Shown here: one piece after another, positions 23,806 through 31,185 of the stretch
Layout: every line of letters begins with the position of its first letter
How positions within the stretch are numbered: the stretch's first letter is position 1
From: an uncultured Flavobacteriaceae bacterium
GTDB lineage: Bacteria > Bacteroidota > Bacteroidia > Flavobacteriales > Flavobacteriaceae
Direction: 5' to 3'
Assembly (NCBI GenBank): GCA_947494205.1
Contig: CANLUH010000005.1
Location: forward strand, 1 to 64,000
Length of the DNA: 64,000 bases
Program-made: the position numbers and the translations under genes
The notes under the pieces: generated by a model
What the model was told of the DNA's origin: nothing
What the model saw: only the letters and a program-made list of their open reading frames with translations
Databases searched by the model: none

Positions 23806-26040
23806 TTATTTCTTAGTAGTAATCTCTACTACTCCATTTTCACCTTTTTTACCATATTTTTTAGTAGCTTTTTTACCTTTTAAAACATTCATGCCAGCTA
23901 CGGTATTTACAGAATATATTTTGTCTAGTTCAGATTTAGAAATTTCTTTACCATCTAAAATATATAGAGGTTCTTTACCATCAATATTTCCTTTAAATAC
24001 AAGCTTTTCAACCTCTCCTTTATTAATATTTTCAACCTTTTCAACAAGAATTAAATCTTTGGTATTACCTATGTCTTTTGTAGAAATTACAATTGCTCCA
24101 TCTTCAGCTTTTGCGCCATATAGATTTACAGCATTATCTCCTTTTAAAACATTCACACTTTTAATACTATTAGGTGTCATATTATTTAACTCTTCGTGAG
24201 ATATTATTTTACCATCTTTAATGTAGATAGGTTTCTTAGAGCCTTTAGATGTTCTAAGTACTATTTTATGACCATCTTGTTTTAAGTCAATAATATGGTT
24301 TTCATCATCATTTTCTTCTTTCCATGTGTTAATAATATTAGAACCTTTAACTACTTTTGTTTTACCTTCTTTAATGATAAAAACATCTTCGGTGTCATCA
24401 TCATTATCTTCGTCGCTGTCTTTGTAGATATAAACAGTTCCCTTTTTTTCTTTAATAGGTTTTTCTTTTACAATGATTTCTTCCTCTTCAATATCCTTGT
24501 CGTCTGTAGAGTATATGTAAACACTATTTTTATTAGAACTCTTTCTTAGTTTATAATTCTTTGAGTCTATATCTGTATTAAATGAAATAGTACCTATACT
24601 TGGCTTTCTTTTTACAATAACTTCTAGTTCTTCACCTTCTTCGTCATCCTTATCGTCTGTAGAGTAGATAAATACATTTTCACCTTTTACTATTTTAGTA
24701 GGTTTACCTTTAACAGTAACTTTTACGTCTTCAGTATTACCACCTTTAGAGTAACTGTAGCCTTTAGTTGTTTTGCTACTCTTTTTTATTTTGTAAGTTC
24801 CTTTTTTATTATCGTCTGTAGAGTATATGTATACATTTTCATTAGGCTCACCTTTTACAATAAATGTATTGTCTGCAACCTTACTAAAACCAACTTCACC
24901 ATTAGTTGAATTATAATAAAATTTAAAAGCATTAATACCGCTATCTCTAAAAACATTATAATTTCCTTTATTACCCTCAGGACTTTTAAAAGAAGCTTTT
25001 ATTGCTGTAATTTCCCCATTACTATTTCTTTTTATACCTTTAAATTTTAGGTTAACATCAAGTTTAGAAAATTGTTCTTTTGCATTTTCAAGATCTTGTT
25101 TACTAGAGTTCTTAGTAATAATTACAGCTTCAATATCTTCTTTAGGTTCTGCAATAGGGGAACTTTTACTTGTTTTAATTTCCTCAGCAATATAAACCTC
25201 TTTAGTATTAAAGCTCATTAAAAAAAGAGCAAGTAATGGTAGTATTAATGTATACTTCCATAGATTTAATTGTTTTGATTTTGATTTGTGTAACATAATG
25301 ATTCGTTTTTTGATTAATGAATTGTAAAAATTGTTAACTAATGTTATCTGTTTAGTAGATAATACCGTTTTTAACAGTAGTGTTTGATAACTCTTAGCAT
25401 CTGTTATTTTTTGTTGTGTATTACTATCTGCAATAAACTCTAAGTTTTGTTGCAGAGATTTATTGTATAGCCATATAAATGGATTGAACCAGAATAGTAT
25501 AGCCGTTATTTTGGTAATTATAATATCTATAGAATGATATTGTTTTGCATGTACTTTTTCGTGTAAAATAATATGCTCTAACTCCATTACATTAAAATGG
25601 CTAGGATTGTAAACTATATATTTAAAGAAAGAAAAAGGGGAGTGGTCTTTTTTGGTTTCTACATATGTATAGCGTCCTTTTTTAGTCCTATTATTTTGCA
25701 TTAAAATAAGAAGCAAACCAGAAAATTCTATTAAAAATTTAATTGTGAAAACAACAATACCTGTAAGATAAAACCATTGTAGTAACTGAATAAAGTTAAA
25801 TGAATGTTCAATCTCATTAACTTGCATTGCATGTTCTGTAGTAGCAAAATTAAAATCATTTAAAACAGGGGTAACTGTTACATATATAGGTATTACTATA
25901 AACGGAATAATAGAAGCGATAGCTAAACCAGTAAGTAAGAAATAACGATTAGATTCGAAAAAAGTTTCGCCCTGTAAAAATAATTTGTAGCATAGGTAGA
26001 ACAATATAATTATTGCATTTGCCTTTAATAAATATTCCAT
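23806..26040 (-). CDS. M56 metallopeptidase with YIYSTDD repeats and two TonB-plug-like domains
   Basis: 744 residues. Residues 1-280: membrane helices and M56 protease with H160-E161-x-x-H164 and NPFIWLYNKSLQQNL. Residues 285-390: tail shared with the neighbouring copies. Residues 400-560: an acidic region with V[YF]IYSTDD at 403, 456 and 507 and a related VYIYKDSD at 536. Residues about 604-655 and 690-744: two units like the plug domain of TonB-dependent receptors (PIYIKDGKIIS...VNVLKGDNAVNLYGAKAEDGAIVISTK). This fusion suggests an envelope sensor whose periplasmic part binds an outer-membrane receptor partner. Function is inference. Confidence 0.82.
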   Translation of the reverse strand: MEYLLKANAIIILFYLCYKLFLQGETFFESNRYFLLTGLAIASIIPFIVIPIYVTVTPVLNDFNFATTEHAMQVNEIEHSFNFIQLLQWFYLTGIVVFTIKFLIEFSGLLLILMQNNRTKKGRYTYVETKKDHSPFSFFKYIVYNPSHFNVMELEHIILHEKVHAKQYHSIDIIITKITAILFWFNPFIWLYNKSLQQNLEFIADSNTQQKITDAKSYQTLLLKTVLSTKQITLVNNFYNSLIKKRIIMLHKSKSKQLNLWKYTLILPLLALFLMSFNTKEVYIAEEIKTSKSSPIAEPKEDIEAVIITKNSSKQDLENAKEQFSKLDVNLKFKGIKRNSNGEITAIKASFKSPEGNKGNYNVFRDSGINAFKFYYNSTNGEVGFSKVADNTFIVKGEPNENVYIYSTDDNKKGTYKIKKSSKTTKGYSYSKGGNTEDVKVTVKGKPTKIVKGENVFIYSTDDKDDEEGEELEVIVKRKPSIGTISFNTDIDSKNYKLRKSSNKNSVYIYSTDDKDIEEEEIIVKEKPIKEKKGTVYIYKDSDEDNDDDTEDVFIIKEGKTKVVKGSNIINTWKEENDDENHIIDLKQDGHKIVLRTSKGSKKPIYIKDGKIISHEELNNMTPNSIKSVNVLKGDNAVNLYGAKAEDGAIVISTKDIGNTKDLILVEKVENINKGEVEKLVFKGNIDGKEPLYILDGKEISKSELDKIYSVNTVAGMNVLKGKKATKKYGKKGENGVVEITTKK

Positions 26041-26042
26041 AA

Positions 26043-26402
26043 CTACTTTTTCTTTTCAATTAAATTAATAATCTCTTTAAGTTCATCCACACTAATTTTT
26101 TCTTCTTTAGCAAAAAAGGAAACCATATTTTTATACGAGTTATTAAAATAGTGCTCAATAGCATTAGTCATAAATCGTTTTCTGTAGGCTTCTTTTTCTA
26201 TCACAGGATAATACTGGTGCGTTTTTCCATAAGCATTATAACTTACAAAACCTTTGTCTACAAGATTTCTAATCATAGTAGATAATGTATTATAATGTGG
26301 TTTATCTTCTTTTATTTCTGCCATAACATCTTTTACAAAAGCCTGTTCTAGCTTCCATAAAATGTGCATAACCTCTTCTTCTTTATTTGTTAACTTTTGC
26401 AT
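26043..26402 (-). CDS. BlaI/MecI/CopY family repressor (copy B)
   Basis: 119 residues. Same winged-helix layout as the copy at 23416 (NKEEEVMHILWKLEQAFVKDVMAEI, then YNTLSTMIRNLVDKGFV and YNAYGKTHQYYP). First gene of a likely five-gene minus-strand operon: BlaI-B, M56-B, BlaI-A, M56-A, orphan fragment, with gaps of 2, 30, 2 and 69 bases. It probably represses its own promoter at 26438-26468 through two palindromes overlapping the promoter. Confidence 0.9.
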   Translation of the reverse strand: MQKLTNKEEEVMHILWKLEQAFVKDVMAEIKEDKPHYNTLSTMIRNLVDKGFVSYNAYGKTHQYYPVIEKEAYRKRFMTNAIEHYFNNSYKNMVSFFAKEEKISVDELKEIINLIEKKK

Positions 26403-26426
26403 GGATTAAAATTTAATGCTTTTAAA

Positions 26427-26467
26427 GTATCATGATACAAATGTATAACTGCTTTTTTAGTTATACA
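26427..26467. promoter_or_regulatory. BlaI-type operator pair
   Basis: Two palindromes lie on the BlaI-B promoter. GTATCATGATAC (26427-26438) is a perfect 12-mer at the transcription start. TGTATAACT-N8-AGTTATACA (26442-26467) is a perfect 9-bp-arm palindrome filling the spacer between the -33 and -7 elements. The arrangement fits a BlaI-family repressor that blocks polymerase at two sites. Confidence 0.68.
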
Positions 26468-26468
26468 A
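26438..26468 (-). promoter_or_regulatory. promoter of the BlaI/M56 operon
   Basis: On the minus strand, TTG (26468-26466), 20 bases, then TACATTTG (26445-26438), a good match to the Bacteroidota consensus. The start codon is about 36 bases downstream. Confidence 0.7.
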
Positions 26469-26575
26469 CTATTTTTGCAGTTTTTTAACTAAAAAAATAG
26501 TTTTAGGTTTAAAAAAGGAAAGACTAAAAACATTAATTTGAAATGTTGTAGTATATTCGCTCAAAAATATAGAGA

Positions 26576-27517
26576 ATGAATTTTTTATTAATAATAGGAG
26601 GTTTGGTGACATTGATTTTAGGAGGAAACTGGCTCTTGAAATCTGCTGTGGCATTATCGTTAAAATTAGAGATACCAAAAATTGTAATTGGTATGACGGT
26701 AGTCTCTTTTGCAACCTCTGCACCCGAGCTTATAGTTAGTGTTAATGCCGCTTTAAGTGGGGCTTCAGACTTAGCATTGGGAAATGTAATAGGATCTAAT
26801 ATTGCTAATTTAGGTTTAGTATTAGGGATTACATTATTATTATCTAAAATAGATGTAGAAAAGAGTTTTTATAAAACAGATTGGCCAGTAATGATGATTG
26901 CTTCTCTAGCGCTTTACTTTTTTATAATAGGAGATAAAGCAATTGTAGCATACGAAGGATTAATACTATTTGTATTACTTGTGGTTTTCTTAATTTATTT
27001 ATTAAGATTTCAAAAAACGGCAGTAGTAGATGAGATGCCAGAAGACGATGAACCATTACCGTTATATAAAATTGTTTTATTCTTAGTTTTAGGAGGGGTA
27101 AGTTTATGGGGAGGATCAGAATTGCTAATAAAAGGAGCGGTGTCTATGGCTCAAGACTTTGGAATTAGCGAACGTATTATTGGCGTTACCGTTGTGTCTA
27201 TAGGAACTAGTATTCCAGAATTAGCAGCCTCTGTAATTGCTATTGTTAAAAAAGAAAAAGGAATCTCTTTAGGTAATTTATTAGGCTCTAATATTTTTAA
27301 TATTCTTGCGGTTTTAGGAATTACGGCTATGATTACGCCAATAGAAGTAGGACCAAACGGTGGTGGTTTATTAACTAACGATATTTTCTGGATGCTAGGA
27401 GTGTCCTTTATAATACTACCATTAGTATTTGTGCCTAGCCGTATGCGTTTAAACTGGAAAGACGGAATAATTTTATTATTAGGTTACGCAGCTTTTGTTT
27501 ATATAACCATTAAGTAA
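26576..27517 (+). CDS. calcium/sodium antiporter (CaCA family)
   Basis: 313 residues, about ten membrane helices. The two inverted CaCA repeats are clear: FATSAPELIVSV in the first half and GTSIPELAASV in the second half, each followed by a GNxxGSNIxN block (LGNVIGSNIANLGL and LGNLLGSNIFNILA). These contain the ion-binding acidic residues of Na+/Ca2+ (or K+) exchangers such as YrbG. It sits in the inner membrane. It is divergent from the BlaI operon and convergent with the glutamine synthetase II gene. Confidence 0.92.
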   Translation: MNFLLIIGGLVTLILGGNWLLKSAVALSLKLEIPKIVIGMTVVSFATSAPELIVSVNAALSGASDLALGNVIGSNIANLGLVLGITLLLSKIDVEKSFYKTDWPVMMIASLALYFFIIGDKAIVAYEGLILFVLLVVFLIYLLRFQKTAVVDEMPEDDEPLPLYKIVLFLVLGGVSLWGGSELLIKGAVSMAQDFGISERIIGVTVVSIGTSIPELAASVIAIVKKEKGISLGNLLGSNIFNILAVLGITAMITPIEVGPNGGGLLTNDIFWMLGVSFIILPLVFVPSRMRLNWKDGIILLLGYAAFVYITIK

Positions 27518-27542
27518 TTTTATATCCTTTACATATAAACAC

Positions 27543-27578
27543 AAAAAAGCGTTATCAAATTTTGATAACGCTTTTTTT
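27543..27578. terminator. bidirectional terminator
   Basis: A hairpin GCGTTATCA / TGATAACGC with a 5-base loop, flanked by A6 and T8 runs so that it can terminate both the antiporter and the convergent glutamine synthetase transcripts. Confidence 0.92.
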
Positions 27579-27600
27579 ATAGATTTAACAAGTATTAGGT

Positions 27601-28617
27601 TTAACTAATATTTGCAGATTTAACAGTTGTAATAATACGCCCTGCTACTTTATATGGATCAGCGTTAGATGCTGGTCTACGATCTTCTAACCAGCCTTTC
27701 CAACCTTTCTCTACTGTAATAATAGGAATACGAATAGAAGCACCTCTATCTGAAATACCATAACTAAAATCGTTTATAGATGCAGTTTCATGTTTACCAG
27801 TTAAACGTTGATCATTAAATTCACCATATACTTCTATATGTTCTTTAACTACAGGTCTAAAAGCTTCACATATTTTTTCGTAAGTCTCTTGGCTTCCACA
27901 AGTACGTAATATTGTATTCGAGAAGTTTGCATGCATACCAGAACCATTCCAGTCTGTATCTCCTAGTGGTTTTGGGTGGTATTCTATGTAGTAACCATAT
28001 TTTTCAGTTAAACGGTCTAGTAAGTAACGTGCAATCCAAATTTCGTCTCCAGCTCTTTTTGCGCCTTTAGCAAATAATTGAAACTCCCATTGCCCAGAAG
28101 CAACCTCTTGGTTTATACCTTCAAAGTTTAATCCAGCATCAATACATAAGTCAGCATGTTCCTCAACTAAATTTCTACCATGTGTATTTCTACCTCCAAC
28201 AGAACAGTAATACATACCTTGTGGAGCAGGATAACCACCAACAGGGAAACCTAAAGGTAGTAATGTTTTTCTGTCCATTATAAAGTACTCTTGTTCAAAA
28301 CCAAACCAGAAGTCATTATCATTATCATCTATAGTAGCTCTTCCATTTGAAGCATGTGGCGTACCATCTGCATTTAAAACCTCAGTCATTACTAAATAAC
28401 CATCTCTTCTTGCTGGATCTGGGTAAATAGCAACAGGCTTTAATAAACAATCAGAATCTCCACCTTCGGCTTGTCGAGTAGAACTTCCATCGAAAGACCA
28501 TATAGGACAGTCTTCTAATTTTCCGCTAAAGTTTTCTTCAACCTTAGTCTTACTTCTCATGTTTTGTGTTGGTTTGTAACCATCCAACCAAATGTACTCT
28601 AATTTAGACTTACTCAT
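27601..28617 (-). CDS. glnA: glutamine synthetase type II (GSII)
   Basis: 338 residues, much shorter than bacterial GSI (about 470), with the eukaryote-type GSII pattern: YIWLDGYKPTQNMRSKTK at the N-terminal beta-grasp domain, IWSFDGSSTRQAEGGDSD, the FGFEQEYF metal/glutamate motif, GMHANFSN and FSYGISDRGASIRIP near the end. It makes glutamine from glutamate, ammonia and ATP in the cytoplasm. It is divergent from a GSIII gene, and both share the 192-base regulatory region. No adenylylation-site motif of GSI is present, as expected for this type. Confidence 0.93.
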   Translation of the reverse strand: MSKSKLEYIWLDGYKPTQNMRSKTKVEENFSGKLEDCPIWSFDGSSTRQAEGGDSDCLLKPVAIYPDPARRDGYLVMTEVLNADGTPHASNGRATIDDNDNDFWFGFEQEYFIMDRKTLLPLGFPVGGYPAPQGMYYCSVGGRNTHGRNLVEEHADLCIDAGLNFEGINQEVASGQWEFQLFAKGAKRAGDEIWIARYLLDRLTEKYGYYIEYHPKPLGDTDWNGSGMHANFSNTILRTCGSQETYEKICEAFRPVVKEHIEVYGEFNDQRLTGKHETASINDFSYGISDRGASIRIPIITVEKGWKGWLEDRRPASNADPYKVAGRIITTVKSANIS

Positions 28618-28649
28618 AATTACTGTAAAAAATGTTAATTAATACGGTG

Positions 28650-28657
28650 CAAATATA
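28650..28657 (-). promoter_or_regulatory. -7 element of the GSII gene
   Basis: TATATTTG on the minus strand, 33-40 bases before the GSII start. No TTG is found at the right distance upstream, so the promoter probably needs an activator. Confidence 0.55.
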
Positions 28658-28723
28658 AATATATTTTAGACACCCTATTAAAAATGAAGGCAAAAAAATA
28701 AATTTTATTAATTTTTTATTTTA

Positions 28724-28745
28724 CACCCCTATTTTTTTAGGGGTG
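28724..28745. promoter_or_regulatory. palindrome between the two glutamine synthetase genes
   Basis: CACCCCTA-N6-TAGGGGTG is a perfect 8-bp-arm palindrome whose centre is six T. It lies 36-57 bases upstream of the GSIII -7 element (28781-28788) and 67 bases upstream of the GSII -7. A half-site-like ACACCCTA occurs at about 28670. It is a candidate site for a nitrogen-responsive regulator shared by both promoters. Confidence 0.55.
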
Positions 28746-28780
28746 CAACTATATTTTAATTAAAAATGATTGTAAAATGC

Positions 28781-28788
28781 TATATTTG
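28781..28788 (+). promoter_or_regulatory. -7 element of the GSIII gene
   Basis: TATATTTG on the plus strand, 21 bases before the start codon. There is no TTG at 19-21 bases upstream, as for the divergent GSII promoter, which suggests that both depend on an activator. Confidence 0.6.
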
Positions 28789-28809
28789 TAAAAAAATAAG
28801 AGAGAATTT

Positions 28810-30996
28810 ATGTCTACACTACGATTTTTTGCCATTAAGGAAACATTAAATAGGACACCATTAAAGATATCTGAAACGAAACGACGTTCCGAATTATTTG
28901 GAGCTAACGTATACAATAAAGCTAAAATGCAGCAAACACTAACAAAAGATGCTTTTGAAAGTGTTACAAGCGCTATAGAAAAAGGAACAAAAATAGACCG
29001 TAGTGTAGCCAATCAAATAGCATCTTCTATGAAAGATTGGGCATTATCTAAAGGTGTAACCCATTATACACATTGGTTTCAGCCTTTAACAGGAGCAACG
29101 GCAGAAAAGCATGATGCCTTTTTTGAAACGATGGGAGAAGGTCAAGCTATAGAACGGTTTGGAGGTAGTCAATTAGTACAGCAAGAACCAGATGCATCAA
29201 GTTTTCCTCATGGAGGTATAAGAAATACATTTGAAGCCAGAGGCTACACCGCTTGGGACCCTACATCTCCGGCTTTTATATATGGTACAACATTATGTAT
29301 ACCTACAGTATTTGTATCGTATACAGGAGAAGCGTTAGATTATAAAACACCATTATTAAGAGCATTACAAGCTATAGATACGGCAGCAGTTGCTGTTTGT
29401 AAGTACTTCGATAAAAATGTAAAAAAGGTAAATGCTTCATTAGGTTGGGAACAAGAGTACTTTTTAATAGATAGTGCTTTAGTATCTTCTAGACCAGATA
29501 TTTTATTAACTGGACGTACCCTATTAGGGCATGCTTCAGCAAAAGGTCAGCAATTAGATGATCACTATTTTGGAACAATACCTAATCGCGCTATGGCATA
29601 CATGAGAGATTTAGAAACAGAATGTATGTTATTAGGAATTCCTGTTAAAACAAGGCACAATGAAGTTGCTCCAAATCAATTTGAATTGGCTCCAATATAT
29701 GAAGAAGCAAATTTAGCAGTAGATCATAATGCCTTATTAATGGATGTTATGGATAAAATAGCAGAGCGCCATAATTTTAAAGTGTTATTTCATGAAAAAC
29801 CATTTAAAGGTATTAATGGATCTGGTAAACATAATAATTGGAGTTTAAGCACAGATACAGGAGTTAATCTATTAAGCCCTGGAAAGACACCAATGAGTAA
29901 CCTTCAGTTTTTAACCTTTTTTATTAATACAATTAAAGCTGTAAACGATAATGAAGAGTTGCTAAGAGCAACAATAGCATCAGCTAGTAACGATTATAGG
30001 TTAGGAGCAAATGAAGCGCCACCAGCTATAATGTCTGTATTTATAGGAGACCAATTGACTAAAGTGTTAAACGAATTAGAAAACGTAACAACGGGAAAAT
30101 TATCACCTAAAGAAAAAACAGATTTAAAATTAAATGTAGTAGGTAAAATACCTGAAATACTATTAGATAATACAGATCGTAATAGAACATCTCCTTTTGC
30201 CTTTACAGGAAATAAATTTGAATTTAGAGCTGTAGGTTCTAAGGCAAATTGTGCCAACCCAATGACGATGTTAAACTCTATAGTCGCTAAACAGTTAATT
30301 GAATTTAAAGCTGAAGTTGACGCACTTATAGACAAAAAAGACATGAAAAAAGATGATGCTGTCTTTAATGTTTTAAGAGAGTACATTAAAAAATCTAAAA
30401 CTATTTTATTTGAAGGAAATGGTTATGGTGAAGCATGGGAAAAAGAAGCAAAAAAACGAGGCTTAAGTAACAATAAAAATACACCTGAAGCATTACAAGT
30501 AAAAACCTCTAAAAAAGCTATTGCTTTGTATGAAGAGTTAGGCGTAATGAATGCTGTAGAAATACAAGCACGATACGAAATAGAAATGGAAGAGTACATT
30601 ATGCGTGTACAAATTGAAGGGCGAGTATTGGGTGATATAGCAAGAAACCATGTAGTACCTACTGCTATTAAGTATCAAAATGTTTTAATAGAAAATGTAA
30701 AAGGCCTTAAAGAAATTTACGAAAAGGACTTTAAAAAGGTAGCAAAAGCACAATTAGATTTAATAGAAGATATCTCCTTACATATTGTAAACATTAATGA
30801 TATGGTTACAAAAATGACTAATAATCGTAAAGAAGCAAACTTAATAAAAGATGTAAGTGTCAAAGCGAGAGAGTATTGCGAAAAAGTAAAGCCGTTATTC
30901 GAAGACATTCGATATCATTGTGATAAACTAGAGTTACTAGTAGATGACGAGCTATGGCCGTTAATCAAGTATCGAGAAATATTATTCACTAAATAA
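28810..30996 (+). CDS. glnN: glutamine synthetase type III (GSIII)
   Basis: 728 residues, the usual GSIII length in Bacteroidota. Diagnostic blocks: the N-terminal segment with GAxVYN-like [46 protein letters not shown] (metal site), [26 protein letters not shown], and [13 protein letters not shown]. It makes glutamine and is typically induced by nitrogen limitation. It uses a fold related to GSI but a different oligomer. It is divergent from GSII; having both types is common in Flavobacteriaceae. Confidence 0.95.
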   Translation: MSTLRFFAIKETLNRTPLKISETKRRSELFGANVYNKAKMQQTLTKDAFESVTSAIEKGTKIDRSVANQIASSMKDWALSKGVTHYTHWFQPLTGATAEKHDAFFETMGEGQAIERFGGSQLVQQEPDASSFPHGGIRNTFEARGYTAWDPTSPAFIYGTTLCIPTVFVSYTGEALDYKTPLLRALQAIDTAAVAVCKYFDKNVKKVNASLGWEQEYFLIDSALVSSRPDILLTGRTLLGHASAKGQQLDDHYFGTIPNRAMAYMRDLETECMLLGIPVKTRHNEVAPNQFELAPIYEEANLAVDHNALLMDVMDKIAERHNFKVLFHEKPFKGINGSGKHNNWSLSTDTGVNLLSPGKTPMSNLQFLTFFINTIKAVNDNEELLRATIASASNDYRLGANEAPPAIMSVFIGDQLTKVLNELENVTTGKLSPKEKTDLKLNVVGKIPEILLDNTDRNRTSPFAFTGNKFEFRAVGSKANCANPMTMLNSIVAKQLIEFKAEVDALIDKKDMKKDDAVFNVLREYIKKSKTILFEGNGYGEAWEKEAKKRGLSNNKNTPEALQVKTSKKAIALYEELGVMNAVEIQARYEIEMEEYIMRVQIEGRVLGDIARNHVVPTAIKYQNVLIENVKGLKEIYEKDFKKVAKAQLDLIEDISLHIVNINDMVTKMTNNRKEANLIKDVSVKAREYCEKVKPLFEDIRYHCDKLELLVDDELWPLIKYREILFTK

Positions 30997-31002
30997 CACT
31001 TA

Positions 31003-31036
31003 AGCCGATAAAAAAATCTTTTTATCGGCTTTTTTA
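31003..31036 (+). terminator. terminator of the GSIII gene
   Basis: A 12-bp stem (AGCCGATAAAAA / TTTTTATCGGCT) with a 4-base loop and six T residues after it, 7 bases after the stop. Confidence 0.93.
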
Positions 31037-31075
31037 TTGCTTAAGATAGTGTTATAGTAAAAATACTACAAAATA

Positions 31076-31129
31076 ATGCATTTCGTCGATGTTTGATTCA
31101 GAATCATCGAAAACATCGATGAAGTGCAT
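31076..31129. promoter_or_regulatory. large inverted repeat upstream of the curli operon
   Basis: Arms of 19 bases (31076-31094 and 31111-31129; ATGCATTTCGTCGATGTTT against the reverse complement ATGCACTTCATCGATGTTT, 17 of 19 identical) around a 16-base centre. It ends about 20 bases upstream of the -7 element of the curli operon, the position of an activator site. The repeated core TTTCGTCGAT/CTTCATCGAT looks like two copies of one protein-binding site. Not related to the glutamine synthetase terminator just upstream. Confidence 0.7.
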
Positions 31130-31149
31130 TCGGCTTTCATTGTTCTGAA

Positions 31150-31157
31150 TATATTTG
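31150..31157 (+). promoter_or_regulatory. -7 element of the curli operon
   Basis: TATATTTG, 29-36 bases before the start of the curlin gene. No TTG lies at the expected -33 spacing. Together with the inverted repeat immediately upstream this suggests an activator-dependent promoter. Confidence 0.62.
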
Positions 31158-31185
31158 AGTTCTATTAATTAATCCAATTCAAGTA

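Noticed and set aside
23806-26402. Beta-lactam resistance regulators (BlaI/BlaR1 in the strict sense)
   Set aside because: The M56 proteins lack the penicillin-binding sensor domain and no beta-lactamase or PBP gene is nearby.
31096-31150. Pseudoknot: the centre of the inverted repeat (ATTCAGAA, 31096-31103) is an exact complement of TTCTGAAT at 31143-31150
   Set aside because: The -7 element at 31150-31157 places the transcript start downstream, so the region is probably not transcribed; an operator explains the symmetry better. It would revive if a longer leader were mapped.
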